A DNA stretch of 64,000 nt from Paludibacterium sp. (GCF_019232825.1 NZ_JAFAND010000117.1:19507-83506), one strand, 5' to 3'; counted from the first letter of the stretch, positions 28,222 to 37,763 are shown. A program made the numbers and translations. The notes: generated by a model from the letters alone, not told the origin.

Positions 28222-29200
28222 CACCACCCTTGCTGCCTAGCACGATCTGGCCATCGTCGGCGAGTTTGCGCACGACCTTGAGAATTTCCTTCTGCTCGGC
28301 CTCGACCTCGGACAGTTTGACCGGTCCCTTGGCTTCCAAGTCGTCGCGCAACATTTCCGCCGCACGCTGCGACATGTTGCGGAAGATCTTTTCCTTGAGT
28401 TCGGTGCTGGTCCCTTTGAGCGCCACCACCAGCGAGTCGGTCTGAACCTCGCGCAGGATGGTCTGAATGGAGCGGTCGTCGACTTCGAGCAAGTTTTCGA
28501 ACACGAACATCTTGTCCTGAATACGCTGCGCGAGTTCGGGATCGTATTCGCGGATATAGTTGAGCGCCGACGCCTCGACCGTGTTGCCCATGAAGTTGAG
28601 GATCTCGGCAGTCATGCCCACGCCACCGGCCGCGCTCTTCTTGAGGCGGTCGGAGCCCGACAGCAACTGCGTCAGTACGTCGTTGAGCTCGCGCAACGCC
28701 TGCGGCTGCACGCCTTCCAGCGTGGCGGTACGAATCAGCACCTCGTTGCGCAGCCGCTCGGGGAAATACGCCAGGATGGAGCTCGCCAAATCGGGGTCGA
28801 GGTGCACCAGGATGGTGGCGATGATCTGCGGGTGCTCGTTGCGGATCAGATCGGAGGCGGAGCTCGGGTCCATCCACTTCAGGCTCTCGATACCGCTGTG
28901 ATCGTTGCCCTGCATGATGCGGTCGAGCAGGTTGGCGGCCTTGTCCGGACCCAGCGCCTCGACCAGCACGTTGCGCAGGTATTCGTCGGACGCGCCGATA
29001 CTGGCGCGCGCCTGGCACTCCTCGCGAAACTGCGAGATGACCTTGTCGATCTCCTCATGGCTGAGATTGTTGATCGCCGCCATGGCGAGCGAGATCTTTT
29101 GCACTTCCTTCGGGCCGAGATACTTGAACACCTCGACGGCGTGGGCCTGGCCAAGGCTGAACAGCAGCACGGCGCTGCGGTGAACTCCGGCGTCACTCAT
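28202..29200 (-). CDS. fliG: Flagellar switch protein FliG
   Basis: 332 residues. The EHPQIIATILVHLDPDLASSIL segment, and the C-terminal charge ridge (FVFENLLEVDDRSIQTILREV) that touches the stator MotA, are clear. FliG sits on the MS ring and makes torque. Its ATG overlaps the fliF stop by 8 nt, favouring coupled translation of FliF and FliG, which bind each other. Confidence 0.97.
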   Translation of the reverse strand: MSDAGVHRSAVLLFSLGQAHAVEVFKYLGPKEVQKISLAMAAINNLSHEEIDKVISQFREECQARASIGASDEYLRNVLVEALGPDKAANLLDRIMQGNDHSGIESLKWMDPSSASDLIRNEHPQIIATILVHLDPDLASSILAYFPERLRNEVLIRTATLEGVQPQALRELNDVLTQLLSGSDRLKKSAAGGVGMTAEILNFMGNTVEASALNYIREYDPELAQRIQDKMFVFENLLEVDDRSIQTILREVQTDSLVVALKGTSTELKEKIFRNMSQRAAEMLRDDLEAKGPVKLSEVEAEQKEILKVVRKLADDGQIVLGSKGGDEGLVE

Positions 29201-30938
29201 CGGAACTGATCCATTCCTTGATGATCTGAGCAGCCATGCGCGGATCGGACTTCACGATCTCGCGAGCCTGCTCGATATTGTCAGCATAGTGCTTGCGCTG
29301 CAGGTAGCGCGGGTCTTTGTTGCGCTCTTCCTCGGAGAGCGGCTCGCCGTTCTCGTCCACCAGCTCCTCGTCGCCGGCCACGGCCAGCAGGCGCCCGCCC
29401 TCGACGGCGAACCCCGGCTCCCCTCCCGGCTCCGGCGCCGGCGGACGCGGCGGACGCATCACCTCGCGCACCACCGGACGCACCACGCCCAACAGCAGAT
29501 ACAGCGCGGCAATGGCCACCAGCACGTACTTGAGGATGGTGACGGCATTGTCGCCGACGAAGGTAATGGCCTTATCCTTGAAGGTCACCGGCGCCAGCGC
29601 GTCGGCGAAAGCGGCGTTGACCACGTTGACGCTGTCGCCGCGCTGCGGGTTGAAGCCGACCGCCTCGCGCACCAGGTTGTTGACCTGCGCCATCTCCTGC
29701 GCGGTCAGCGGCGTCGGCTTCAGATCGCCGTTGCGGTCGGGCAAATTGCGATAGTTGACCACCACGGCGGCGGTCAGCCGCTTGAGAATGCCCTGCGGCA
29801 GGGTGGTATGCGAGATGGTCTTGTCCACCTCGTAATTGGTGGTGATGTCGCGCTCGACGGCGCCATTCTGCCCCACCGCCTGGCCGGACAGCGTCTGCGT
29901 GCCCGGCAACGCGCCCGGCGGCAGCGTGATCGGCGCCGAGGCGGCGGACGGCGGCTGGTTCGACAACGAACCCGGCACGCCGGTCGGCTGGGTGCTTTGA
30001 TTATTCAGCTTTTCAACGATCTGCTGGCTGCGGGTCGACGACGGATTGGGGCTGGAGTTCGGCCGGTAGGTTTCCGAGGTCTGCTCGACCTGAGAGAAGT
30101 CCAGCGTGGCGCTGACTTGAGCGTGGGCGTTGCCCTTGCCGAAAATCGGCTCCAGGATCGCTTCGATGCGCTTGGCGTAGTCGTCCTCGACCGAGCGCAC
30201 GTATTTGAGCTGACGGGAGTCGAGGCCGTTGCCGGAGGCATCCAGATCGGGCGACTGCGACAACAGGTTGCCGTCCTGATCGACGATGGTGACGTCCTTG
30301 ACCGCGAGGCCGGGCACGGCGCTCGACACCAGGTGCAGAATGCCGGCGATCTGGCCCGGGTCAAGCACGCGCCCGGGATACAAATTCAACATTACCGACG
30401 ACGTGGTCGGCTCCTGCTCGCGCACGAACACGCTTTGCTTGGGCGTGGCGATATGCACCCGCGCGGTCTGCACGGCTTCGATCGACTCGATGGTGCGCGC
30501 GAGCTCGCCCTCGATGGCGCGCTGGTAATTGACCTGCTCGGCGAATTGGCTGATGCCGAACTTCTGATTGTCCATCAGCTCAAAGCCTACACCGCTTGCC
30601 TTGGGCAGCCCTTGGGCGGCCAGCTTGAGGCGCACGTCGTACACCTGGTCGGATGGCACGGAAATCACGCCGCCGGCGCCAAGCTGATAGGGAATGTTCA
30701 TCTGCTGCAACGCCGCGGTTACCTGGCCGCCGTCACGGTCGGCCAGATTGGCGAACAGAATTTTGTAGGCAGGCTCGCGATTGAGCAGGGCGAGGCCGAT
30801 GACAACGGCAAACAACGCCGCCACGGCGCCGTAGAAGAGAAACTTCTTATTGGGCGGCAGTGCCTTGAAGCGCTCGAGCACTTCATTGACGCGCACCCGC
30901 CACGCGGGAAGATTTTCGTTTTCTGCCAGATCTGCCAT
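29193..30938 (-). CDS. fliF: Flagellar MS-ring protein FliF
   Basis: 581 residues. Membrane helix 1 (about 33-53), ring-building motifs with ARVHIATPKQSVFVREQEPTTSSVMLNL, a low-complexity loop (about 290-360), and helix 2 (about 460-480, TILKYVLVAIAALYLLLGVV). The C-terminal tail WISSDE region binds FliG. It forms the MS ring in the inner membrane, the base on which the whole motor is built. Confidence 0.97.
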   Translation of the reverse strand: MADLAENENLPAWRVRVNEVLERFKALPPNKKFLFYGAVAALFAVVIGLALLNREPAYKILFANLADRDGGQVTAALQQMNIPYQLGAGGVISVPSDQVYDVRLKLAAQGLPKASGVGFELMDNQKFGISQFAEQVNYQRAIEGELARTIESIEAVQTARVHIATPKQSVFVREQEPTTSSVMLNLYPGRVLDPGQIAGILHLVSSAVPGLAVKDVTIVDQDGNLLSQSPDLDASGNGLDSRQLKYVRSVEDDYAKRIEAILEPIFGKGNAHAQVSATLDFSQVEQTSETYRPNSSPNPSSTRSQQIVEKLNNQSTQPTGVPGSLSNQPPSAASAPITLPPGALPGTQTLSGQAVGQNGAVERDITTNYEVDKTISHTTLPQGILKRLTAAVVVNYRNLPDRNGDLKPTPLTAQEMAQVNNLVREAVGFNPQRGDSVNVVNAAFADALAPVTFKDKAITFVGDNAVTILKYVLVAIAALYLLLGVVRPVVREVMRPPRPPAPEPGGEPGFAVEGGRLLAVAGDEELVDENGEPLSEEERNKDPRYLQRKHYADNIEQAREIVKSDPRMAAQIIKEWISSDE

Positions 30939-30992
30939 ACAGTGGTTTTAGCTTTCGGTTCTAACCGCTGCCGGCAAGCTGACAGGACAGCG

Positions 30993-31319
30993 CTAGACCT
31001 GGGTATTCATAATATCCTGATAGGCGGTCACCAGTTTATTGCGCGCCTGGACCATGGTCTGGAACGACAAACTGGCTTTCTGCAAAGATACCATAACATC
31101 TTGCAGATTGACGCCCTCGTCCCCCAGCTCGAACTGCTTCTGCATTTCCTGTGATGTTTGCTGCGCAGAGTTCACCTGATCGATGGTGGACTTCAGCACA
31201 TCGGCAAAATCAACCTGAGGGGTTCCATCTTGCTGTTGTGCGGCGGCCGGCTTGCCCGCGGCCAAGGCGGAAGCCGATCTAAGCTCGCTTAACAGCTGAT
31301 CGATTCCTTGCGTCGACAT
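30993..31319 (-). CDS. fliE: Flagellar hook-basal body protein FliE
   Basis: 108 residues from ATG 31319, which has GGGAG upstream; a TTG two codons earlier is less likely. FVDFADVLK-type text (VDFADVLKSTIDQVN) and the end SLSFQTMVQARNKLVTAYQDIMNTQV are typical. FliE joins the MS ring to the rod and is the first exported subunit. It begins 18 nt after the regulator gene, so it is probably on the same transcript or has a promoter within that gene. Confidence 0.95.
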   Translation of the reverse strand: MSTQGIDQLLSELRSASALAAGKPAAAQQQDGTPQVDFADVLKSTIDQVNSAQQTSQEMQKQFELGDEGVNLQDVMVSLQKASLSFQTMVQARNKLVTAYQDIMNTQV

Positions 31320-31337
31320 GGTCAACTCCCAAACTCG

Positions 31338-32690
31338 TTACGATGGTGGCGCCGCCGCTCCGCCGTCTTCCTCGCGGTAGCGTTGCAGCTTGTAGCGCAG
31401 CGTGCGTTCGCTGATGCCGAGCTTCTCGGCTGCCAGCTTCTTCACGCCGCCCACGGCCGCCAGGGTTTCCAGAATATGGCGCTTCTCCAACGACCGCATA
31501 TCGGCATCCGCCTCATCGGTCAGGGGTTCGGCGCGCAGGGTAACCTGTTGCGCAAGCCCGGAATGCGAATCCAGCATCAGATCGGCGGCAAGAATTGCCG
31601 GTCCGGCGGCAAGAATGACCGCCCGCTGCATCACGTTTTCCAGTTCGCGGATGTTACCCTCCCACTCATAGGCCGTCAATTGACGTTCCGCCTCGGCGGA
31701 CAGCGTCAGATGCGCTCTGTCCGCCGCCTGTCCGTACTTATGAAGCATACGCCGTGCCAGGGGCAGAATATCTTCGCGTCGCGCGGCGAGCGACGGGATC
31801 TTCAGCGGGAACACGTTCAGGCGGAAATACAGATCCTCGCGGAAGCGTCCGTCGTCGACAAACGACTGGATGTCGCGGTTGGTGGTGGCCACCACGCGGA
31901 TATCCAGACGGATGGTTTTCGCGCCGCCGACCCGCTCGAGCTCGCGCTCCTGCAGCACACGCAGCAACTTCGCTTGCAGCGCCAGCGGCATCTCGGTCAC
32001 TTCGTCCAACAGCAGCGTGCCGCCCTGCGCCTGCTCGAACTTGCCGGGCATCGCATGGCTCGCGCCGGTGAACGCGCCCTTCTCGTGACCGAACAAGGTC
32101 GACTCCAGCAGCGTGTCGGGAATGGCGGCGCAATTGACCGCCACGAACGGCCCGCCGCTACGCTTCGAATGACGGTGGATATAGCGCGCCAGCACTTCCT
32201 TGCCGCTGCCGCTCGGTCCGGAGAGCAGCACCGTGGCATCGCTTTGCGCCACGCGGCTCGCCAGCGAGAACAATTGACGCATTGCCGCCGATTCGGCCAC
32301 CACGTCGTCGCCGTCCCCCTCCGGCATGCGCAACAGATGCTTTTCCACCTCGGCGATCAATTGCTGCGGCTCGAACGGCTTCAACAGATAGTGCGTGGCG
32401 CCGGCCCGCAGCAGGTCGATGGCGCGCTCGATCACGCCATAGGCGGTCATCAGGATGAACGGCAACCCGGGATGGCGCCGCTTGACCTCGTCGAACAGCG
32501 CGTAACCGTCCATGGGCGCCATCTGCGCGTCGGAGATGATCAGTCCGACCGGCTTGGACTGCAGACACGTCAGCGCGCTCGAGCCGTCCTGCGCCTCCAG
32601 CGCCTGATACCCGGCAAGCGTCAAGGTATCGACGATCGCCTCGCGCAAATCGTCGTCGTCCTCAACCACCAGAACAGGAAGAAAATTCAT
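31338..32690 (-). CDS. fleR: Sigma-54-dependent flagellar response regulator (FleR/FlrC type)
   Basis: 450 residues. Receiver domain (1-120) with phosphorylation site D54 (IISDAQMAPMDG) and conserved lysine in LLKPF. AAA+ domain (about 135-365) with Walker A SGPSGSGKE, the sigma-54 contact loop GAFTGA, and the R-finger region. C-terminal Fis-type HTH (VKKLAAEKLGISERTLRYKLQRY). It should activate flagellar middle genes with RpoN. Lying between cheB-like and fliE it fits FleR/FlrC; the partner kinase (FleS/FlrB type) is not in the window. Confidence 0.9.
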   Translation of the reverse strand: MNFLPVLVVEDDDDLREAIVDTLTLAGYQALEAQDGSSALTCLQSKPVGLIISDAQMAPMDGYALFDEVKRRHPGLPFILMTAYGVIERAIDLLRAGATHYLLKPFEPQQLIAEVEKHLLRMPEGDGDDVVAESAAMRQLFSLASRVAQSDATVLLSGPSGSGKEVLARYIHRHSKRSGGPFVAVNCAAIPDTLLESTLFGHEKGAFTGASHAMPGKFEQAQGGTLLLDEVTEMPLALQAKLLRVLQERELERVGGAKTIRLDIRVVATTNRDIQSFVDDGRFREDLYFRLNVFPLKIPSLAARREDILPLARRMLHKYGQAADRAHLTLSAEAERQLTAYEWEGNIRELENVMQRAVILAAGPAILAADLMLDSHSGLAQQVTLRAEPLTDEADADMRSLEKRHILETLAAVGGVKKLAAEKLGISERTLRYKLQRYREEDGGAAAPPS

Positions 32691-32702
32691 CGGATCAGAA
32701 TG

Positions 32703-33386
32703 TCAGTTAGTCGGTTGTCTTTGTTTGGCCAGCGCCATCAACCGGTTGGCGATGGCGTTGAGCGGCAGTATCTCGTGGGTCGAGCCGTTGGCGATCGCCT
32801 CCTTGGGCATGCCGAACACCACACAGCTCGCCTCGTCCTGGGCGATATTGTATGAGCCTGCTTGCTTCAGCTCCAGCATGCCGTTGGCGCCGTCGCGTCC
32901 CATGCCGGTCAAGATCACCGCCAGGCAGTTGCGGCCGACCACATTGGCCGCCGAGCGGAACAGCACGTCCACCGAGGGCCGGTGGCGGTTCACCGGATCG
33001 CCGCTGGAAAGCGCCGTGGCGTAGCCGATGGTCGGCGCCGCCTTGACCATCAGATGCGAGTGGCCCGGCGCGATATACACCGTGCCCTCGGCCAGCCGTT
33101 CGCCGTCGCGCGCCTCGCGCACCTCCAGCTTGCACAGACTGTTGAGCCGCTCGGCGAACGAGTGGGTAAACATTTCCGGCATATGCTGGGTGATCAGAAT
33201 CGGCGGCATTTCCTTGGGCAAAGCCGTGAGCAGCACGCGCAGCGCCTCGGTGCCGCCCGTCGACGAGCCGATGACGATGACCGTCTGGCGCGCCAGCGGC
33301 ATGCGTCCGGGCGTGAGGGGCAAAATGACGTCTGCGCTGAGGCTGGGCAGCACTTGTAACGGCTGGTCCGAACGCACGCGTTCCAT
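32703..33386 (-). CDS. Stand-alone CheB-type methylesterase domain
   Basis: 227 residues and no receiver domain: residues 1-30 are short and non-conserved, then the methylesterase domain begins. The Ser-His-Asp triad is in place (GSSTGG at 40-45, QHMP with H68, GMGRDGA with D165) and the spacing matches CheB. Such enzymes remove methyl groups (or deamidate) on chemoreceptor glutamates. Without a receiver its activity would not be set by CheA phosphorylation. Directly upstream of the FleR-type gene (12 nt gap) and preceded by GGGGAG. Confidence 0.88.
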   Translation of the reverse strand: MERVRSDQPLQVLPSLSADVILPLTPGRMPLARQTVIVIGSSTGGTEALRVLLTALPKEMPPILITQHMPEMFTHSFAERLNSLCKLEVREARDGERLAEGTVYIAPGHSHLMVKAAPTIGYATALSSGDPVNRHRPSVDVLFRSAANVVGRNCLAVILTGMGRDGANGMLELKQAGSYNIAQDEASCVVFGMPKEAIANGSTHEILPLNAIANRLMALAKQRQPTN

Positions 33387-33465
33387 TACATGCTCCCCTT
33401 GTTATTTGGACACATGGCTCTAGCTTAGCAGTTGCCAACACCATTCACTACTTGTAACGCATAGC

Positions 33466-33951
33466 CTACATAGCGCGGATTTTTTCGATCCAGCCGTCGC
33501 ATGCCGCCTCGAGCAAATCGAGTACGCGATCAAAACCCGACGGCCCGCCGAAATAAGGATCAGGCACCTCGCGCTGCCCGCCGTCGGGCAAGACGTCCAG
33601 CATCAGCGCCAGCTTGTGCCGCAACGGCTCGGGGCAACGGCGGCGCAGGCTGGCCAAATTCTGCCGGTCGGCCGCCAAAATCAAATCGAAACGCTCGAAA
33701 TCGTCGTCGGCCACCTGCCGCGCCACGAGCGCCGACAGGTCATAGCCGCGCTGTCCGGCGGCGCGTTGCGAGCGCCGGTCCGGCGCCTCGCCGACATGGC
33801 AGTCGCTGGTGCCGGCCGAGTCGACCCTTAGCACCGCGCCAAGCCCCGCCCGGGCGGCACGGCGCCTCATCACCGCCTCGGCCGTCGGCGAACGGCAGAT
33901 GTTGCCATGACAGACGAACAGCACCGCATAGCCTCGAGTGGCATCGATCAT
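33466..33951 (-). CDS. Low-molecular-weight protein tyrosine phosphatase
   Basis: 161 residues. P-loop VCHGNICRSP, C14-(X5)-R20, and the general-acid motif DPYFGG near residue 128 are both present, so it should be active. Bacterial members often reverse tyrosine phosphorylation of capsule kinases (Wzc type); no such kinase is in the window. It starts 12 nt behind uvrB and is probably co-transcribed with it. Confidence 0.92.
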   Translation of the reverse strand: MIDATRGYAVLFVCHGNICRSPTAEAVMRRRAARAGLGAVLRVDSAGTSDCHVGEAPDRRSQRAAGQRGYDLSALVARQVADDDFERFDLILAADRQNLASLRRRCPEPLRHKLALMLDVLPDGGQREVPDPYFGGPSGFDRVLDLLEAACDGWIEKIRAM

Positions 33952-33963
33952 CGCGTGGCCTTC

Positions 33964-35997
33964 CTATTCCCCATTGATAAAGGCGGCTTCCTTGAGCGCC
34001 TTCAGCTCGTCGCGCAGTTGCGCCGCGCGCTCGAAATCCAGGTCGCGCGCCGCCGTCATCATTTCCTTCTCCAGACGCTTGATCTCGCGCGCCAGCTCCT
34101 TCTCGTCCATGCGCGCCACGCGCCGGTCGAGCGAACGCTTGCGGCCTTCCGCGTCGCCGCCATGGTAGACGCCGTCGATCAGGTCCTTGATTTCCTTCTT
34201 CACCCCGGCCGGCACGATACCATGCTCGGCGTTGAAACTCAGCTGCTTCTGACGCCGGCGCTCGGTCTCATCCATCGCGCGCTTCATCGAGTCAGTAATG
34301 CGATCAGCATATAAAATTGCCTGGCCATGCAAATGGCGCGCGGCACGGCCGATGGTTTGAATCAGAGAACGCTCGGAGCGCAGGAACCCCTCCTTGTCCG
34401 CGTCCAGGATCGCCACCAGCGACACTTCGGGAATGTCGAGCCCCTCGCGCAGCAGGTTGATGCCGATGAGCACGTCGAACATGCCGAGCCTCAGATCGCG
34501 GATGATTTCCACCCGCTCCACCGTGTCGATGTCCGAATGCAGATAGCGTACCTTGATGCCGTGTTCGGTGTAGTAGTCGGCCAGCTGCTCGGCCATGCGC
34601 TTGGTCAGCGTGGTCACCAGCACGCGCTGGCTGGCGTCGATGCGCAGGCGGATCTCCGACAGCAGATCGTCCACTTGGGTCGTCACCGGACGCACGATCA
34701 CCTCCGGGTCGACAAGGCCCGTCGGGCGCACCACCTGCTCCACCACCTGGCCGGCATGCGTCGCCTCGTAATTGGACGGCGTGGCCGACACGAAAATCGC
34801 CTGCGGCATCAGCCGCTCGAACTCCTCGAAGGTCAACGGACGGTTGTCCACCGCCGAAGGCAGGCGGAAACCGTAATCGACCAGGTTGACCTTGCGCGCG
34901 CGGTCGCCGCGGTACATGCCGCCGACCTGCGGAATGGTCACATGCGATTCATCGATGAACATCAGCGCGTTTTTCGGCAGGTAGTCGATCAGGGTCGGCG
35001 GCGGATCGCCCGCTTGGCGGCCGGAGAAATGGCGGGAATAATTTTCGATGCCCTTGCAGAAGCCCATTTCGTACAGCATTTCCAAGTCGAAGCGCGTGCG
35101 CTGCTCGATGCGCTGCGCCTCGACCAGCTTGCCTTCGCGCTGGAAGAATTCCACCCGCTGGTTGAGCTCCAGCTTGATCTGTTCGCATGCCTTGAGCACC
35201 GTGTCGCGCGGCGTGACGTAATGGCTGCCCGGGAACACGGTGAAGCGGCCGACCCGCTGACGGGTGACGCCGGTGAGCGGGTCGAACAGCGTCAGCGTCT
35301 CGATCTCGTCGTCGAACATCGTCATGCGTAGCGCAAGCTCGGCGCTTTCCGCCGGGAAGATGTCGATCACGTCGCCGCGCACCCGGAAGGTGCCGCGGCG
35401 GAAATCCACCTCGGCGCGCTCGTACTGCATGCCGACCAGGCGGGCGATGATCTGCCGCTGCTCCAGCCGCTCGCCTTCCTTCAGATGCAGGATCATTTGG
35501 TGGTAGTCGGATGGGTCGCCAATACCATATATTGCGGAAACTGTTGCAACAATGACGCAGTCCGGCCGTTCCAGAATGGACTTGGTCGCCGACAGCCGCA
35601 TTTGCTCGATGTGCTCGTTGATGCTCGAATCTTTTTCGATAAAAAGATCGCGGCTCGGCACATAGGCTTCCGGCTGATAGTAGTCGTAATACGAGACGAA
35701 ATACTCGACCGCGTTGTTGGGAAAGAACTCGCGCATCTCGGCATAAAGTTGCGCGGCCAAGGTTTTATTGTGCGCCATAATGATCGCCGGGCGGCCTGTT
35801 CGCGCAATAACATTCGCCATGGTGAAGGTTTTCCCGGAGCCGGTCACCCCGAGCAAAGTCTGGTAGGCCAGCCCATCGGACAGCCCTTCGACCAGGTGAT
35901 CGATCGCCTCCGGCTGGTCGCCGGCGGGCGGAAACGGTTGATTCAACAAAAACGGACTGTCAGGAAAGCTGACTTGCATGGCGGCGATATCCGGCAA
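33964..35997 (-). CDS. uvrB: UvrABC excinuclease subunit B
   Basis: 677 residues, full length. Walker A GVTGSGKT near residue 50, helicase motifs [10 protein letters not shown] and [15 protein letters not shown], and the C-terminal UvrC-binding UVR helix ([14 protein letters not shown]). UvrB loads at DNA damage found by UvrA and directs incision by UvrC. Start is at 35997 or at the in-frame ATG 35979; the conserved part begins at [19 protein letters not shown]. No SOS (LexA) box is obvious upstream. Confidence 0.97.
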   Translation of the reverse strand: MPDIAAMQVSFPDSPFLLNQPFPPAGDQPEAIDHLVEGLSDGLAYQTLLGVTGSGKTFTMANVIARTGRPAIIMAHNKTLAAQLYAEMREFFPNNAVEYFVSYYDYYQPEAYVPSRDLFIEKDSSINEHIEQMRLSATKSILERPDCVIVATVSAIYGIGDPSDYHQMILHLKEGERLEQRQIIARLVGMQYERAEVDFRRGTFRVRGDVIDIFPAESAELALRMTMFDDEIETLTLFDPLTGVTRQRVGRFTVFPGSHYVTPRDTVLKACEQIKLELNQRVEFFQREGKLVEAQRIEQRTRFDLEMLYEMGFCKGIENYSRHFSGRQAGDPPPTLIDYLPKNALMFIDESHVTIPQVGGMYRGDRARKVNLVDYGFRLPSAVDNRPLTFEEFERLMPQAIFVSATPSNYEATHAGQVVEQVVRPTGLVDPEVIVRPVTTQVDDLLSEIRLRIDASQRVLVTTLTKRMAEQLADYYTEHGIKVRYLHSDIDTVERVEIIRDLRLGMFDVLIGINLLREGLDIPEVSLVAILDADKEGFLRSERSLIQTIGRAARHLHGQAILYADRITDSMKRAMDETERRRQKQLSFNAEHGIVPAGVKKEIKDLIDGVYHGGDAEGRKRSLDRRVARMDEKELAREIKRLEKEMMTAARDLDFERAAQLRDELKALKEAAFINGE

Positions 35998-36144
35998 AGA
36001 AACGATCTAGTATTTTAGCGCAGTTGCTCAAACCCGCATTCTCCGCGGTAATTTTCCCAAAATTTTATGAATTAATACCCACACAAAAACTGGGCTTGAT
36101 TAGAATAGGGTTAAGAACATTTATCCCTCACGGCGGACCTCCTC

Positions 36145-36181
36145 AAAAACCCCTGTCGACGCAGTATCGGCGGGGTTTTTT
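36145..36181 (+). terminator. Terminator hairpin in the leader of pbpG
   Basis: AAAAACCCC (36145-36153) pairs with GGGGTTTTT (36172-36180), followed by a T-run. It lies only 31 nt upstream of the pbpG start on the same strand, and there is no upstream gene on that strand: uvrB is divergent. It can act as an attenuator for pbpG or end a short RNA beginning in the uvrB-pbpG gap (36006-36144). Confidence 0.75.
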
Positions 36182-36212
36182 GAAGGGTTCCGCCAGGCAA
36201 AGGAAAGTACTG

Positions 36213-37106
36213 ATGTTGAAGCATTTCGCTGGCTGGCTGGCCATGTCCCTGGCTGCCGCGGCGCTCCCTCTTGGCGCCTCGGCCACCCCTCTTCACACTG
36301 CAGAAACCGTACGCGTGGCGGAACAAATGGCGTATTACACCGCCCCGCGCCTGTCGGCTCAGTCGGTGCTGGTGCTCAACGGCACCACCGGCGAGCCGAT
36401 TTATGAAAAACGCGTCGACCAGCGCCAGCCCATCGCCTCGATCACCAAGCTGATGACCGCCATGGTGCTGATCGATTCCGGCGTCGCGCTCGACGATGAC
36501 ATTTCCGTCACCGACGCCGAAATCGACCGCGTCAAGCATACGCGCTCGCGTCTGGCCGTCGGCACCACGCTGCCGCGCAAGGAAATGCTGCTGTTGGCGC
36601 TGATGTCGTCGGAAAACCGCGCCGCCGCCGCGCTGGCGCGCACCGCGCTGCCCGGCGGCACCCGCGCCTTCGTCGCGCGCATGAACGACAAGGCGCGCCA
36701 ACTCGGCATGAGCGACACGGTGTTCTATGACCCGACCGGGCTCGACATGCGCAATACCTCCACCGCGCGCGACCTGGCGCGCATGGTCAAGGCGGCGCAA
36801 AACTACCCGCTGATCCGCGAATTCACCACCACGTCGGAACATGAGATCACCTCGGTCTCCAACCGCATGCTGCAGTACCGCAACAGCAACGCGCTGGTGC
36901 GCGAGGGCAATTGGGACATCGCGCTGCAAAAAACCGGCTACATCAACGAAGCCGGCCACTGCATGGTGATGGAAGCCACGGTCGGCAGCCAACCGCTGAT
37001 CATCGTCATCCTGTCCGCCGGCGGCGGCCAGCGCCGCGTGCAAGACGCCCGCGCCATCAAGAGCTGGCTGGAAAGCCATCCGCAGAGCTGGCTCGCGACG
37101 AGCTGA
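36213..37106 (+). CDS. pbpG: D-alanyl-D-alanine endopeptidase (PBP7 type)
   Basis: 297 residues from ATG 36213, with AAAGGAAAG in front; upstream in-frame codons run through the leader hairpin. Signal peptide ends about LGASA. Penicillin-binding motifs are SITKL (SxxK), SEN (SxN) and KTGYINEAG (KTG). The enzyme cuts cross-links in periplasmic murein, a class C-type PBP7/8. Followed by its own terminator. Confidence 0.92.
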   Translation: MLKHFAGWLAMSLAAAALPLGASATPLHTAETVRVAEQMAYYTAPRLSAQSVLVLNGTTGEPIYEKRVDQRQPIASITKLMTAMVLIDSGVALDDDISVTDAEIDRVKHTRSRLAVGTTLPRKEMLLLALMSSENRAAAALARTALPGGTRAFVARMNDKARQLGMSDTVFYDPTGLDMRNTSTARDLARMVKAAQNYPLIREFTTTSEHEITSVSNRMLQYRNSNALVREGNWDIALQKTGYINEAGHCMVMEATVGSQPLIIVILSAGGGQRRVQDARAIKSWLESHPQSWLATS

Positions 37107-37124
37107 ACGCGGATCGTGGACATG

Positions 37125-37151
37125 AAAAAGCGCGGGCAACCGCGCTTTTTT
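37125..37151 (+). terminator. Rho-independent terminator of pbpG
   Basis: AAAAAGCGCGG (37125-37135), loop GCAA, CCGCGCTTTTT (37140-37150) plus another T. Lies 18 nt after the pbpG stop. Confidence 0.93.
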
Positions 37152-37250
37152 GTTCCCGCCTTATCCTCGTCCTTGTGCCAGCCCCCACTTTCAGACCGCT
37201 TCGCCGCCGCAGCGGGTTGGCTATAGTGCCGACAGTTCCTCTCCATACGG

Positions 37251-37272
37251 CCGCCGCAAGGCGGTTTTTTTT
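37251..37272 (+). terminator. Terminator-like hairpin in front of the small secreted gene
   Basis: CCGCC (37251-37255), loop GCAA, GGCGG (37260-37264), then eight T residues. About 90 nt before the next gene and 100 nt after the pbpG terminator, with a TATAGT motif at 37222-37227 upstream. A second stop here would affect only RNA started in the gap, so it may attenuate the next gene. Confidence 0.65.
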
Positions 37273-37363
37273 CGTTCGCGCGTTCCTCACCAAAGCCGCT
37301 GCCACTTCGTCATTGGCATGTGCACGCCGTGCACGCGATCAATCCGATAACGAGGAAACGACG

Positions 37364-37699
37364 ATGAAGCGCCAACTTGCTCTCGCTGTACTGGCCCTGG
37401 CGGCCAGTCAATACGCTCTGGCCAATTGCAAGATCGATCCGGATGCCGTCCATAAAAACTTCACCCACGCCCAAGCCGCCGTCAACTACTCCGAGGACGC
37501 CAACTTGGCCGCTGCCGCCGCTGCCGGCCCCAGCCATTGCACCATCCTGGAAGGATGGCACAACGGCGGATACGTCCCGCCCAACTTACCCAACTTCGCC
37601 AAACACATCAAGGTGCGTAACCTCAATACCGGCGAGACCTGCCATGTGTTCGAGTACCCCAAACCCAATGGACACGACTTCCCAACCACTTGCTGGTAG
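37364..37699 (+). CDS. Small secreted cysteine-containing protein, unknown
   Basis: 111 residues from ATG 37364, preceded by a good site (CGAGGAAACG). Residues 1-20 are a typical signal peptide ending QYALA. The mature part is about 90 residues with four cysteines (in NCKID, SHCTIL, ETCHVF, and the final TCW), which suggests two disulfides in the periplasm or outside the cell. I do not recognise the family. It stands alone between terminators on each side. Confidence 0.75.
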   Translation: MKRQLALAVLALAASQYALANCKIDPDAVHKNFTHAQAAVNYSEDANLAAAAAAGPSHCTILEGWHNGGYVPPNLPNFAKHIKVRNLNTGETCHVFEYPKPNGHDFPTTCW

Positions 37700-37712
37700 C
37701 CGCTGGAAAAGC

Positions 37713-37740
37713 GAAAACCGCCCGGTTCAGGGCGGTTTTC
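37713..37740. terminator. Terminator shared by converging genes
   Basis: GAAAACCGCC (37713-37722) pairs with GGCGGTTTTC (37731-37740). T/A runs on both sides let it work for the small secreted gene (plus) and for flgT (minus). Confidence 0.88.
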
Positions 37741-37763
37741 GATGATGGCGGCAACCGGCGCGA

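Noticed and set aside
29289..31154. 621-codon plus-strand frame opposite fliF
   Set aside because: Same shadow pattern; no start site and the fliF protein is certain.
33423..33437. Sigma-54-like -24/-12 site (minus: TGGCAACTGCTAAGC) before the CheB-like gene
   Set aside because: GG and GC are 10 nt apart, but the -12 part lacks TTGC; chance match cannot be excluded, so not annotated.
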